Assembly: GCA_958295935.1 (NCBI GenBank)
Contig: OY282385.1
Coordinates: 1,116,001 to 1,180,000 of the forward strand
Length of the DNA: 64,000 nt
Reading direction: 5' to 3'
Origin: an uncultured Dehalococcoidia bacterium
GTDB taxonomy: Bacteria > Chloroflexota > Dehalococcoidia > Lucifugimonadales > Lucifugimonadaceae
Below the pieces are notes generated by a model that ran no database searches, was not told where the DNA came from, and saw nothing but the letters and a program-made list of their open reading frames with translations. Shown one piece after another: positions 16,341-26,373 of the stretch (its first letter is position 1; the number at the start of each line of letters is the position of its first letter). Position numbers and translations under genes: made by a program.

Positions 16341-18773
16341 CTAGTCCCCGGCCCTCACCCACAGCCGCTCTCCATCCGACTCCAGCGTCACCGTTCCGGA
16401 CTCGCGCGTCACGAATACCTGCCCGTTTGGAACCGAGGCGTATAGCCGCGCCATCACCTCCGCCGAAGGGTGACCAAACGGGTTGCGGTTCCCCACCTGC
16501 ACTATCGCAATAGCAGGCGACGACACACGCAAAAACTCCTCAGACGAAGACGTCTTGCTGCCGTGGTGTGGAACCTGCAACACGGTCGAGCGAAGATCCA
16601 TCCCCGACCTCACCAGATTCGCCTCCGAACCCCTCGATATATCCCCCGGCAGAAGCGCCGATACGCCGCCGTAGGTCAACCTCGTCACGACCGAAGTGTC
16701 ATTGAGCGGCAGGTTCGGCTCCTCATGACGAGCCATCAGAACGTGAAGAGCCACCCCGCGGTCCAGCAGAACCACCTGACCGGCGCGCGCAGTCACGCGG
16801 CGAGGGTGCGCCCCCGCCGCCTTGCGCCATCCGGAGTAGGTGAGGCTGTCGTGGGACGCCGACGACTCCATCAACAGATCCACCTCGTACCGCTCCAACA
16901 CGGCTTGAAGACCGCCAACGTGATCCGCGTCAGGATGGGTCAACAAGACCATTCCAAGCGACCGGTTCCAGAACGGCATGTGAGACTCCAAAGCCCTCAC
17001 CGCTCCCCCCGGACTGCCGCCCCCGTCGATAAGCGCCGTGTTGCCCCCGGGCGTCTCGATCAAAGTCATGTGCCCCCGCTCCGTCTCGAAGAACGTCACC
17101 CGCAAAGAGCCGGGAGGCCGGGAAGTCGCAGCCAGGGTCAGACAGGTCGCCGCCAAACCAACCGCCACAATCGCCAGCCACGCCGGCGGCCCAGTCGCAG
17201 CCGCTCGAAACAACGCCAACTGGCTGTGACGCCTCACCGACTTCCCCGCCGCCGCGATCTGACCGCGCAGCAAGAAAACGACCAGTCCGCCATAGTAAAC
17301 CGCAGCCGCCGGCCCAGCCCACCTGCCGGCCTCGACAGGGCCGGGAGGTATGCCGCCAAACACCCCGGACACCTCCGCAATGTAACCAGTCACCACCCAC
17401 AGCGGCCAGCCCAAAGCCGTTCCGGCCTGCGAAAGCAATAGACCCGCAAGCCCAACCAACCCGGACAGCCCTATCGCGAAAGGCAACAGAGGCAGCGAGA
17501 GCAGCGTGGCAGGTATGCCCCACAGAGGAACTCTGCCGAAATAGAGCGCAATCAGAGGCGCCGTCGCAGCCGTCGCAGCTAGCGATACCGCCACCATCCC
17601 AGCCAACGACGACCACGCAAACCCGGATAAAGGCCCTCCCCCGGTCATCTCACCGATACGGCGAACCAACAGATCCCGCAAGGGCTCGGCAAATAGAGCA
17701 ATACCGGCGATGGCCGCAAAACTCAGCTGAAAGGAAATCGAACCCAGCGCCGACGGGTCAACCGCAACCATACCCAGGGCCGCCAGGCTGACCGCCGGCA
17801 GAATAGCCCGCTGCCTGCCCATGAAACGGGCGGCCAGATAGGCGCTCGCCATGATCGCCGCACGCGTCACAGAAGGCGAAAAACCCGCCAGAGCAGCGTA
17901 ACCCCACACCATGAGCGCCGGCGCCAGAAGGTACATTCGACGACCGCGGCCAAACGCAGCAGCAGCAGCTCCCATAGCCAACATACCCACCAACCCCACG
18001 TGCAACCCCGATATCGCCAATATGTGCGAGGTGCCGGCAGAACGGAAATCCTCAACCAGCTCCCTGTCCAGACCAGTCCGCAATCCAGTCACCAACGCGG
18101 CCCCCAAGCCGCCCCCCGCGCCCGAAACCGACCGCTCGATCGAAGATGCCAGGTTCTGCCGGACAGATGCCAGCCAGCGCCTTACAGGATTACCCTCCCC
18201 CTCCCCAAGCAGAATCGCAGTCGTCGAGAAGATCCGCCCGGCCACCGGTACCCCGGCATCCACGGAAGGCTCGTACATCCCGGAAATCGCATACCGGTCT
18301 CCATATCGGAATCCATCTAACGGCCGGGGCCCCGCGTCGGACTCTCTGAGGTCAACCAGCGTGGCAGCGTACGCGTCAACCGCAAAACGAACCTCGCGCC
18401 GCTGCCCCTCCCTCCGTAACACCGTCACCTCCAGCCGAAGACGAGTAGTTTCCCCCGCAACAGCAGGATCGCTGAGCAGCGCACCCTCCACTTCAACCGC
18501 CTCGGCAGAAACGGGCGCGCCGTACCACTGCCCGGCAGGGTCGACAGCAGCCGCATGGCCCCCGCGCCACGCGCCGAGCAGAACCACTATCAGAAGCAAG
18601 AAGATGCCCGCATTCCGTGACGGAGACAGCAGCCCAGCCGCCAGCGCAGTCACCCCCGCGGCCAGCAAGAGGTAGAAAGGCGCGGCGGGAATTCGCAAAC
18701 CGGGCGCAAGACCGAACCCCAGAGCGCCGCCGGCGCCCAGCAAGAAGGCAACGGCCGCAGCCGTCAACCTCAA
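16341..18773 (-). CDS. comEC: DNA uptake channel protein ComEC/Rec2
   Basis: An 810-residue protein with an N-terminal membrane region and small soluble domain, a central competence channel domain (signature HILAISGLHVGLVGML about residue 250) with many helices, and a C-terminal metallo-beta-lactamase-like nuclease domain (LLTHPDADHVGGL, with LIDGGG before it). ComEC carries single-stranded DNA across the membrane in natural transformation. It overlaps comEA by four bases, forming a two-gene competence operon, so this cell may be transformable, which is relevant to the acquired modules in the window. Confidence 0.92.
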   Translation of the reverse strand: MRLTAAAVAFLLGAGGALGFGLAPGLRIPAAPFYLLLAAGVTALAAGLLSPSRNAGIFLLLIVVLLGAWRGGHAAAVDPAGQWYGAPVSAEAVEVEGALLSDPAVAGETTRLRLEVTVLRREGQRREVRFAVDAYAATLVDLRESDAGPRPLDGFRYGDRYAISGMYEPSVDAGVPVAGRIFSTTAILLGEGEGNPVRRWLASVRQNLASSIERSVSGAGGGLGAALVTGLRTGLDRELVEDFRSAGTSHILAISGLHVGLVGMLAMGAAAAAFGRGRRMYLLAPALMVWGYAALAGFSPSVTRAAIMASAYLAARFMGRQRAILPAVSLAALGMVAVDPSALGSISFQLSFAAIAGIALFAEPLRDLLVRRIGEMTGGGPLSGFAWSSLAGMVAVSLAATAATAPLIALYFGRVPLWGIPATLLSLPLLPFAIGLSGLVGLAGLLLSQAGTALGWPLWVVTGYIAEVSGVFGGIPPGPVEAGRWAGPAAAVYYGGLVVFLLRGQIAAAGKSVRRHSQLALFRAAATGPPAWLAIVAVGLAATCLTLAATSRPPGSLRVTFFETERGHMTLIETPGGNTALIDGGGSPGGAVRALESHMPFWNRSLGMVLLTHPDADHVGGLQAVLERYEVDLLMESSASHDSLTYSGWRKAAGAHPRRVTARAGQVVLLDRGVALHVLMARHEEPNLPLNDTSVVTRLTYGGVSALLPGDISRGSEANLVRSGMDLRSTVLQVPHHGSKTSSSEEFLRVSSPAIAIVQVGNRNPFGHPSAEVMARLYASVPNGQVFVTRESGTVTLESDGERLWVRAGD

Positions 18774-19504
18774 CGCTGCACCACGTGCGGCCGGAGCAAC
18801 TCCACGATCCCAGACCCTATGCCGTCTATCTCAAGCAAATCGTCCACAGACGTGATAGGGCCGTTACGCTCGCGAAACGCAATGATCGACGCCGCACGAC
18901 GCTCCCCTATGCCCGGAAGAGACATCAGCTCCGTTGACGACCCGGTGTTCAGATCCACAAAGTCCCCGGCCCGCGATTCGCCATTCGACTCAGACCCGGA
19001 AGAATCGAGACCCGACTCGACCGCGTCATCGATCCCCCCGCCAAGCTGGTCGCCCGCCGCAGCGGGAACCAACAAACGCGAACCGTCCACAACCAACGCC
19101 GCAAGGTTGATTCGAGACAGATCCGCATCCGGCCTGGCGCCCCCCGCAGCCTCTATCGCATCGATCGCCCGCGAACGCACAGGAAGCTCATAAGCGCCCG
19201 GCCGCGATACCGCGCCAGCCACGTGCACCACCACAGGCGCCGGCGTCGGAACGAAAACCTCCACACGACCAGGATCAGGACGCTGCGCCAGCCACAACCC
19301 GCCCGCAGACAATGCAATCAGAAACGAGACCGCCGTAAGCGTCCACAACGCAAGGTGGTAAGTGAATCTCACCTCCGTAGCAGCGGAAGCCGCCTCGACT
19401 GGCGCATCCTCGGAACCCGGTTTGACCGATGCGCCCGATGAAGCAGGCGACGGCGCATCCCCGGAACCCGGCTTGACCGTAGAGTTACGTTCCTGAGAGG
19501 ACAT
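18770..19504 (-). CDS. comEA: DNA-binding competence protein ComEA
   Basis: From the ATG at 19504 the protein has 244 residues: a disordered Ser/Pro-rich N-terminus, one membrane helix (LWTLTAVSFLIALSAGGLWLA), an SLBB domain (VVVHVAGAVSRPGAYELP) and a C-terminal pair of helix-hairpin-helix motifs (LMSLPGIGERRAASIIAFRERNG, DLLEIDGIGSGIVELL) that bind double-stranded DNA. The frame is open to 19546 but no better ribosome site is seen there. It delivers DNA to ComEC. Confidence 0.9.
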   Translation of the reverse strand: MSSQERNSTVKPGSGDAPSPASSGASVKPGSEDAPVEAASAATEVRFTYHLALWTLTAVSFLIALSAGGLWLAQRPDPGRVEVFVPTPAPVVVHVAGAVSRPGAYELPVRSRAIDAIEAAGGARPDADLSRINLAALVVDGSRLLVPAAAGDQLGGGIDDAVESGLDSSGSESNGESRAGDFVDLNTGSSTELMSLPGIGERRAASIIAFRERNGPITSVDDLLEIDGIGSGIVELLRPHVVQR

Positions 19505-19678
19505 GGAAATTGAATCCGAAGCAGTGAGACTACTTGCTAACGCCAACCTATGCCCGCGGCCGAGCCGGTCAGTCTTGCAAACGGGAAGTGAATGATATAG
19601 CGAGCGCGACGAGAAAGACGGCCCGCCCTGAAACGCACCCGCACCCGGATAGCGATTAAACTATCTGAATACCTTAGA

Positions 19679-19768
19679 GGAGGGGTGGCAGAGCGGTTGA
19701 ATGCGCCGGTCTTGAAAACCGGTATCCCGTCACCGGGATCGCGGGTTCGAATCCCGCCCCCTCCGCCA
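19679..19768 (+). tRNA. tRNA-Ser (UGA)
   Basis: A full cloverleaf with acceptor GGAGGGG/CCCCTCC, anticodon stem CCGGT/ACCGG around loop CTTGAAA (anticodon TGA at 19713-19715), the long variable arm of class II tRNAs, T-arm GCGGG/CCCGC with TTCGAAT, discriminator G and an encoded CCA (19766-19768). A C12 run follows at 19777-19788. Confidence 0.95.
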
Positions 19769-19849
19769 CCATACCGCCCCCCCCCCCCGCCCGTTAACCT
19801 TCAAACCTCTGCGCCGCAGGCCCCGTGGCACTACGAAAAACCCTGCAAG

Positions 19850-19877
19850 TTGACAGCGTTTGACGCTCTGCTAAAAT
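19850..19877 (+). promoter_or_regulatory. Strong sigma-70 type promoter of the peptide-type ABC operon
   Basis: TTGACA (19850-19855), a 16-base spacer and TAAAAT (19872-19877), about 55 bases upstream of the start codon at 19932. Confidence 0.7.
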
Positions 19878-19931
19878 CCCGCGCCATTGCCGACGGAGAA
19901 AGTTATCCCAATTCCAAACAGGATTTGAAAC

Positions 19932-22082
19932 ATGAAATCAACTAAATACAGATTCAGACACACCTTGACGGTGGTCATCGCACTCATGATGACGGCGCTC
20001 ATAGGCGCAGTCGCATGCGGAGGCGATGACCCAGCGCCCACCGCTGCGCCGGCCCAAGTGGATTCACAGATGATCGCCGAGGCCGTTAAGCAAGCTATGG
20101 AATCCACAGCAGGCGATGACGTATCCGCTGAAGAAATAAGGTCCATGGTCGAAGCCGCTGTAAAAGCCTCCGCACCTGAATCTGCATCTCCTCAAGAGAT
20201 AAGAGCCATGGTGGAAGAGGCCCAGCTATCGGCATCAGAGATCCAGACCATGGTCCAGGCCGCGGTAAGCGCCGCCGCACCGGACTTAAATCCTGAGCAG
20301 ATACAAGCCATGGTCCAGGCCGCGGTAAGCGCATCGGTCGCCAATCTGCCCGCAGGCGCCTCCGCCGAAGAAATACAGAGCCTCGTCACAAAAGCCGTCA
20401 CCGAGGCCGCCTCCGGAATTGATACCGGAGTCTCAGCCGGTGAGGTCAGCTCCATAGTCGCAACAGCCGTCGCAGGTTCCGCACCCCCAGCCATGGAAGG
20501 CCCCTCCGGAGAGGAAAAGGTGCTGAGAATCTCCACAAACGCAGCCCCGCCAAACTTCAACCCACTGATCGCCGTTAGCCGCACACAGGGATGGGTCTTC
20601 AACCACATCTACTCATCGCTCACCATGGCGGACCCCGTAGGGCAGAGAATGTCCCCCGATCTCGCAGAACGATGGGAATCCGCCACCGACGGCTCCTCCA
20701 TGACCTTCCATCTAAGGAAAAACGCTCTCTGGCACGACGGAACACCCCTCACTGCCGATGACGTCGCCTGGACGTACCACATGTACCTGAACGGCGAAAC
20801 CGGCTCCAAGCGCACCGGACAACTCGCCCTGATCGAGGGAGGCGAGGCCTACACAAAGGGAGAGGCAGCCAGCGTTTCCGGAATCGTCGTCGTTGACGAT
20901 CAGACCATACGATTCGATCAGGCATTCCCGAACATACTCTTCGTCCAGCAGACCACCTACCCGATTCTGCCAAAGCACGTCCTTGGAGAAGTTGAACCCA
21001 TCGCCCTCGCACAGGAGAAGTTCTTCTTCGACGCCCCAATGGGCTCAGGTCCATTCCGCTTCGTAAGCTACGTACCCGACCAGAGAATCGAACTCGAAGC
21101 CAACGGAGACTACTACTTCGGCAGGCCAAACATCGACCGGGAAGTCATCACGGTCATCAAGTCACCCGACGCCGTACAGATAGCTCTCCAGCGAGGCGAA
21201 ATTCACCTGCCCATCTTCGACGGCGGAGAAAACGCATCCACCGAACAGTTCCAGGCCTTCATACAGGACCCAAGATTCGTAGTTGCGGCAAGCAAGGGCA
21301 CAACCCTCATCTCCTACGCTTTCAACTCACGAAACGACTACCTCAACAACGACAAGATGCGACAGGCATTCCTCCACGCCCTCGACCGACAGAAGCTCGT
21401 GGACACCTTCGCACAGGGCAACGGCTCCATCTTCAACTCCTTCCTGGTCCACGGCTGGTACCAGCTCCCAGACTGGTCGGAGAAGTATCCCTACGACCCC
21501 GAAAAGGCCAAGCAACTCATCGCAGAGTCCGGATGGGACACCAGCCGAGAAATCGGATGCACCATCATCGCGGTCTCCAGTGAAGAAGCCAGGGCAATGC
21601 TCAGGGCAGAGCAGCAGATGCTCGCCGAGGTTGGCATCAAGATCAAGTACCACGAAGTCGAACTCGGACTCTGGGTCGAAACCTTCTACGAAACATACGA
21701 ATGGGAAACCATACGAGTCACCTTCGGAGTATTCCCCGACCCCGACGGCTTCCTCAGCTTCCACATGCGCTCCGGCTCCAGGAACGCAATGGGATACGCC
21801 AACCCCACCTTGGACGCCAAGATAGACGCGGGCAAGCGCTCCATCGACGTGGCCGACCGCACGAGCATCTATCAGGACATAAACGAGGAAATGCTCACGA
21901 AGCTCCCGCTGGCCCCCGTCCACCTGCTGAACCAGTGGTGGATCATCGACAAGAAGTTCAGCATCCCCTTCTTCGACTCCCTCCCGGAGGCGAGCAACTT
22001 CTCCACAGTGCCGATCGGCCCCGCTTTTCTGGGACACTCGGACTGGCAGAAGTACCACATTGAGCAGTGGGACCTGAAATAG
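19932..22082 (+). CDS. Family 5 (peptide/oligosaccharide type) ABC substrate-binding lipoprotein with an N-terminal helical repeat region
   Basis: A 716-residue lipoprotein: signal peptide with lipobox before Cys29 (IGAVAC), then a region from about residue 45 to 195 of five or six related 25-30-residue units of the form EIxxMVxAAVxAxAP, and finally a normal SBP_bac_5 domain (from about 197, EKVLRISTNAAPPNFNPL, with LAERWE and HDGTPLTADDVAWTY). The binding domain captures a peptide or similar solute for the permeases that follow. The repeat region, likely an amphipathic helical stalk between membrane and domain, is not part of the classic family. The gene has its own promoter and is followed by a hairpin. 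Confidence 0.9.
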   Translation: MKSTKYRFRHTLTVVIALMMTALIGAVACGGDDPAPTAAPAQVDSQMIAEAVKQAMESTAGDDVSAEEIRSMVEAAVKASAPESASPQEIRAMVEEAQLSASEIQTMVQAAVSAAAPDLNPEQIQAMVQAAVSASVANLPAGASAEEIQSLVTKAVTEAASGIDTGVSAGEVSSIVATAVAGSAPPAMEGPSGEEKVLRISTNAAPPNFNPLIAVSRTQGWVFNHIYSSLTMADPVGQRMSPDLAERWESATDGSSMTFHLRKNALWHDGTPLTADDVAWTYHMYLNGETGSKRTGQLALIEGGEAYTKGEAASVSGIVVVDDQTIRFDQAFPNILFVQQTTYPILPKHVLGEVEPIALAQEKFFFDAPMGSGPFRFVSYVPDQRIELEANGDYYFGRPNIDREVITVIKSPDAVQIALQRGEIHLPIFDGGENASTEQFQAFIQDPRFVVAASKGTTLISYAFNSRNDYLNNDKMRQAFLHALDRQKLVDTFAQGNGSIFNSFLVHGWYQLPDWSEKYPYDPEKAKQLIAESGWDTSREIGCTIIAVSSEEARAMLRAEQQMLAEVGIKIKYHEVELGLWVETFYETYEWETIRVTFGVFPDPDGFLSFHMRSGSRNAMGYANPTLDAKIDAGKRSIDVADRTSIYQDINEEMLTKLPLAPVHLLNQWWIIDKKFSIPFFDSLPEASNFSTVPIGPAFLGHSDWQKYHIEQWDLK

Positions 22083-22130
22083 ACCAACACCCAGGCGATC
22101 CCATTCGCCGCAAGCTCCAGTGAAAACTTG

Positions 22131-22165
22131 GCGGGCGCTTTGGCCACTCCGGTTGAAGCGCCCGC
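22131..22165 (+). terminator. Hairpin between binding protein and permease genes
   Basis: GCGGGCGCTT (22131-22140) pairs perfectly with AAGCGCCCGC (22156-22165), followed by the T-rich TCGGTTCTTCT. Such intra-operon attenuators keep permease expression below that of the binding protein. Confidence 0.65.
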
Positions 22166-22235
22166 TCGGTTCTTCTAACTCATTTACAGTGAAACAGCCG
22201 GACCTACGGTTGCAATGAACCGGAACTAAAACCCC

Positions 22236-23213
22236 TTGGGCGCATATCTGATCAGACGCCTGGCGATGTTCATACCGATGCTGATAGGCATCACGGTAAT
22301 AACATTCGTCATCGCAAACCTCGCACCAGGTGACCCCGTAACCGCTCTGATCAGCCCGGAAGACCAACTACGAGAGGAAGACCTCGAAAGAATGCGCAGG
22401 GCGCTGGGACTCGACAGGCCCATCCCTGTGAGATACCTCGCCTGGGTTAGAGAACTAGTAACGGGAAACTTCGGGTTCTCTTACTACACCAAACGACCCG
22501 TCATAGACACTATAACCCCCAGGATACTGCCCACCCTTGAACTCACTGGTATAGCCCTCGTTCTATCCTTGGCCGTCGGAGTGGTGTTCGGCACCATCTC
22601 AGCCCTCAAACAGTACAGCTTCTGGGACTACGCGCTGAGCGTACTCTCTTTGGTAGGCCTCTCGATACCCACCTTCTTCTTTGGCCTCGTCGCACTCCTC
22701 ATATTCGGATGGTTATGGCCCGTTTTGCCCGTCTACGGAATGCAGAGCTTCAACGAAGACCTCTCGCTAATAGGCAAAATCGTAGACAACCTCAAGCACA
22801 CCATCCTCCCTGCAAGCATCCTGTCCATCGATCTCGTCGCCACAAACACACGCTACGCTCGTACCGCCATGCTGGAGGTGCTAGGCTCAGACTACATAAG
22901 GACCGCGAGATCAAAGGGGCTCTCCGAACGAATAGTCTTCGGCAGGCATGGCCTGAGAAACGCCCTACTCCCCATAATCACCATCACTAGCCTAAGGCTG
23001 CCCCTGCTCCTGGGCGGAGCGGTCGTCATCGAAATCGTATTCTCATGGCCGGGACTCGGACAACAGCTCGTCGATGCCATTCACTGGCGAGACTATCCTG
23101 TGCTGATGGCACTGGTACTCTTCACGTCCACTCTGGTTTTGGCATCCAACCTCCTCGCAGACGTGCTCTACGCATACGTAGACCCCAGGATTCGATACGG
23201 CGAGGCAAGCTAG
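22236..23213 (+). CDS. ABC transporter permease, DppB family
   Basis: A 325-residue permease with the DppB N-terminal signature (YLIRRLAMFIPMLIGITVITFVI, followed by PGDP), six helices and the EAA loop (LEVLGSDYIRTARSKGLSERIVFGRHGLRNALLP) that contacts the ATPase. It begins at a TTG (22236) and pairs with the DppC-type permease 22 bp downstream. It moves the solute captured by the upstream lipoprotein. Confidence 0.92.
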   Translation: MGAYLIRRLAMFIPMLIGITVITFVIANLAPGDPVTALISPEDQLREEDLERMRRALGLDRPIPVRYLAWVRELVTGNFGFSYYTKRPVIDTITPRILPTLELTGIALVLSLAVGVVFGTISALKQYSFWDYALSVLSLVGLSIPTFFFGLVALLIFGWLWPVLPVYGMQSFNEDLSLIGKIVDNLKHTILPASILSIDLVATNTRYARTAMLEVLGSDYIRTARSKGLSERIVFGRHGLRNALLPIITITSLRLPLLLGGAVVIEIVFSWPGLGQQLVDAIHWRDYPVLMALVLFTSTLVLASNLLADVLYAYVDPRIRYGEAS

Positions 23214-23234
23214 CCCAACAGGCGGTTTCACAAA

Positions 23235-24149
23235 GTGGCCCTTCAGCAAACCATAGACCGTACCACCACCCGCGACACTGATACCGTCGACGAAATTACG
23301 CGGAGATCCGGACGAGGCCTATGGAGGCGGTTCCGAAGGCACAGACTGTCCCTGATAGGCATGGCCATCCTGGGCCTCATAGCCTTTGGGTCGATCTTCG
23401 CCCCATGGATATCCTTTCACGACCCAAACTTCATAAACCTCGACAAAATCAAAGAAGCGCCAAGCCTGACTCACTACCTCGGCACCGACGCCGCAGGAAG
23501 CGACGTGTGGGCCAGACTGCTATATGGGTCGCGCATAACTCTCGTCATAGCTGCGGTAGGGCTCCTAATCGGAGTCGTCATCGGAACACTCATAGGAATG
23601 CTCTCCGGTTACTACGGCGGATGGATCGATAACGTACTCATGCGATTCACTGAACTCATAATGACCTTCCCAACACTCTTTGCACTGATAATTCTCGTCT
23701 CCATACTCGGCCAAACCGTCTTCAACATCATGTGGATAATGGGAATCCTTGGATGGACCGGAATCGCTAGGCTCGTGAGAGGACAGGTCCTCGCAATACG
23801 AGAAATGGACTACGTAGCCGCAGCCGGAGCCATCGGCGCCTCCGACCGACGAATACTCTTCGGACACATTCTCCCAGCAGCCATGCCATACGTAGCTGTA
23901 GCCGGAACACTTGGACTCGCAAGCTTCATACTCATCGAGGCCGCACTCAACTTCCTAGGCCTCGGAGTACACATCCCAACACCCACCTGGGGCAACATGA
24001 TGAAGGGTGCCCAGAACATCCACACCATCCAGAACGAACCCTGGCTATGGGTCCCGCCCGGTCTCGCCATAGCCCTCACAGTGCTGGCCGTCAACTTCGT
24101 CGGAGACGGACTGAGGGACGCGCTAGACCCAAGAATCCAGATCGACTAG
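23235..24149 (+). CDS. ABC transporter permease, DppC family
   Basis: A 304-residue permease with a cytoplasmic N-terminal stretch, the OppC-type first helix and an EAA loop (REMDYVAAAGAIGASDRRILFGHILPAAMPY). The start GTG at 23235 follows closely after the DppB gene. The DppD/DppF ATPases usually next in line are missing; the next gene is a dehydrogenase, so the ATPases must be supplied from elsewhere. Confidence 0.92.
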   Translation: MALQQTIDRTTTRDTDTVDEITRRSGRGLWRRFRRHRLSLIGMAILGLIAFGSIFAPWISFHDPNFINLDKIKEAPSLTHYLGTDAAGSDVWARLLYGSRITLVIAAVGLLIGVVIGTLIGMLSGYYGGWIDNVLMRFTELIMTFPTLFALIILVSILGQTVFNIMWIMGILGWTGIARLVRGQVLAIREMDYVAAAGAIGASDRRILFGHILPAAMPYVAVAGTLGLASFILIEAALNFLGLGVHIPTPTWGNMMKGAQNIHTIQNEPWLWVPPGLAIALTVLAVNFVGDGLRDALDPRIQID

Positions 24150-24159
24150 GACAGACGCC

Positions 24160-25164
24160 GTGAAGACCGCCGTCATCACGAGGCCATACCAAGTCTCCAT
24201 TGAGGAGACCGAAATCCCAGAGCCAGAACCGGGCCAGATCCTCGTGCGAACGACCATCTCGGGCATCAGCGCAGGTACCGAGATGAACCTGTACTGCGGC
24301 TCCAACCCAGACCTGGTAAGAAGGCGTTGGGGTGAAAGATTCGTATACCCATTCGTACCCGGATACCAGGCCGTCGGCCAAGTCGTTCACCGCAGCCCGG
24401 ACGTCACCCAGTTCGAGGTTGGAGACCGCGTATTCACACACGGAAGCCACGCCGAATACACCCTCGCACAGGCCGACAACTCCGTGAAATTGCCCGACAG
24501 CCTGAGCGACGAAACCGCATCTCTCCTCTCCGTTGCACGCGTCGCCCTGCACGGAGCACGCAGGGGGCGCATCGAATACGGTGACTCCGTGGCCGTCGTC
24601 GGAATGGGACTCATGGGACAACTCGCAATCCAGCACGCCAGACTGGCCGGCGCAGGCAGCACGATCGCCGTAGACATAGACCCCTGGAGACTCGAAATCG
24701 CCGCACGACTCGGCGCAGACCACGTCATAGATCCACACTCCGACGACCCGATCAAACTAATGTCCCAAATCACCGAACACGGCGCAGACGTCGTGCTGGA
24801 AACCGCCGGAGCACCCTCCGCAGTCCCCCTAGCCATCTCCCTCGGACGCTACGGCGCAAGGGTGGTAATCGTCGGATGGCACCTAAAGCCCATATCCATC
24901 GACCTCGCAGAAGACCTGCTATACAAGGAACTAGACCTACTCCCCTCACGGGCCGGAGGAATGGACGAGGACGCACCCGCGCACGTACTGCGATGGAACA
25001 AGACGCGCAACATGCAACTACTCATGCGGCTCTTGACCCAGAATCGCCTGTCTACCCACAAGCTCATCACACACGTATTCCCGGCAACCGAGTTGAAGAA
25101 GGCATACGAGATGATACGCAACCGCTCCGGGCAATCGATCCACGTCGCGCTCGACTGGAGATAG
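24160..25164 (+). CDS. Zinc-type medium-chain dehydrogenase (MDR superfamily)
   Basis: A 334-residue alcohol-dehydrogenase-like protein: GroES-like N-terminal domain with GISAGTEM (the usual first zinc-ligand Cys is absent), and a Rossmann domain around VAVVGMGLMGQLAIQHARLAGA (about 147-168). The SAGTE variant is shared by the threonine/bacteriochlorophyllide-type and polyol-type dehydrogenases. It starts at a GTG 10 bp after the permease gene, so it belongs to the ABC operon, and precedes a Gfo/Idh oxidoreductase, a pairing typical of cyclitol or sugar catabolic loci. Confidence 0.82.
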   Translation: MKTAVITRPYQVSIEETEIPEPEPGQILVRTTISGISAGTEMNLYCGSNPDLVRRRWGERFVYPFVPGYQAVGQVVHRSPDVTQFEVGDRVFTHGSHAEYTLAQADNSVKLPDSLSDETASLLSVARVALHGARRGRIEYGDSVAVVGMGLMGQLAIQHARLAGAGSTIAVDIDPWRLEIAARLGADHVIDPHSDDPIKLMSQITEHGADVVLETAGAPSAVPLAISLGRYGARVVIVGWHLKPISIDLAEDLLYKELDLLPSRAGGMDEDAPAHVLRWNKTRNMQLLMRLLTQNRLSTHKLITHVFPATELKKAYEMIRNRSGQSIHVALDWR

Positions 25165-25244
25165 AAACACGTCCCCCCGGTCTAACGCCGCAAGGCCCCC
25201 AACCCGCTTGACAACGTCCCAAGTGACACAGGAGTCCTCAAACC

Positions 25245-26282
25245 ATGCTCGAGCAATATAGGGCCGCCGTTATAGGCTGCGGCGTCGTAGGCAGCTTCAT
25301 CGAAGACACCATGATCGACTCCGCCAGCCGATTTGGATTCCCAAACGGCCATGCCTCCTGCCTGAACGCAATGCACGAAACCCAACTCGTCGGAGGCGCC
25401 GACACCCACCCGGAACGGCGAAAGGCATACGCGGAAAGATGGAACCTGCCCGAGGAACACGTATACCAAGACTACCGAAAACTCCTCGAAGAACAGAACC
25501 TGTACATAGTAAGCATCTCCACCCCCTCCCCCCTTCACACAGACCCGGCCCTCGCCTCCATAGATGCAGGCGTCAAGGCCATATTCCTTGAAAAACCCAT
25601 CGCAAGCAACATCGCAGACGCCAACAAGGTCATCGAAGCATGCGACCAGGCCGGAGTAGCCTTGGCCATAAACCACACGCGCCGCGGAGACTACGCATAC
25701 CGGAAGGCCAAACAGCTCATCCAGGACGGCGCCATAGGCGAACTACACACCATGATCGCTCACTTCAGCGGAGAACTCATGTTCATCGGGTCACACGCAT
25801 TCGACCTGATCAACTACTTCGCAGACGATTGCCCCGTGGCATGGATGACAGGCCACCTGGACGACAACCCAGGCTTCGACGCCGGCGGAAACGCCTACCT
25901 CCTATACGAAAACGGGGTAAGGGCCTTCGTCAACGGAACGACCGGCCACGCCGTCGGATTCAGGGCACAGGCCATAGGCACGAAAGGCGAAATAATCATC
26001 GGCAATTACGACCTCCAACTCTGGCGCTCAAACCCACAAACCAGCAGAGGGGAACTCGCCATGCACCCATTCCCCCAAGTCTACAGAGCCGTATCGCCAA
26101 TGGTCGCACTCATCGAGGAACTGATCGAAACCTCCAACGGCGGCCCCGAACCCATCTCCAGCGGACCAACGGCCCTGGGCGCACTCAAGCTCGTCGTAGG
26201 CCTCCACGTGTCCTCCCGAAACGGCTCAAGCCCAATCACCATGGCCGAACTGGACGAAAACTTCGACATCCCCTCCAAATAG
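25245..26282 (+). CDS. Gfo/Idh/MocA family oxidoreductase
   Basis: A 345-residue NAD(P)-dependent oxidoreductase with an N-terminal Rossmann fold (AAVIGCGVVGSFIED), the EKP motif typical of the family (FLEKPIASN, about residue 108) and a C-terminal beta-sheet domain. Members oxidise inositols, sugars and amino-sugars. It lies in the same run of genes as the MDR dehydrogenase and the phosphotriesterase-like hydrolase. Confidence 0.88.
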   Translation: MLEQYRAAVIGCGVVGSFIEDTMIDSASRFGFPNGHASCLNAMHETQLVGGADTHPERRKAYAERWNLPEEHVYQDYRKLLEEQNLYIVSISTPSPLHTDPALASIDAGVKAIFLEKPIASNIADANKVIEACDQAGVALAINHTRRGDYAYRKAKQLIQDGAIGELHTMIAHFSGELMFIGSHAFDLINYFADDCPVAWMTGHLDDNPGFDAGGNAYLLYENGVRAFVNGTTGHAVGFRAQAIGTKGEIIIGNYDLQLWRSNPQTSRGELAMHPFPQVYRAVSPMVALIEELIETSNGGPEPISSGPTALGALKLVVGLHVSSRNGSSPITMAELDENFDIPSK

Positions 26283-26373
26283 ACGACCCACCCCGAAACA
26301 GCCCAGAACACAACGAAACTCTGATACCGTTCCAACCCACCACCCCCATTCCTGCATACAGGGAGGCTAACCC

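Noticed and set aside
19777-19788. C12 run after tRNA-Ser as another phase-variable switch
   Set aside because: It is not in a gene and not between promoter elements (the promoter lies at 19850-19877).
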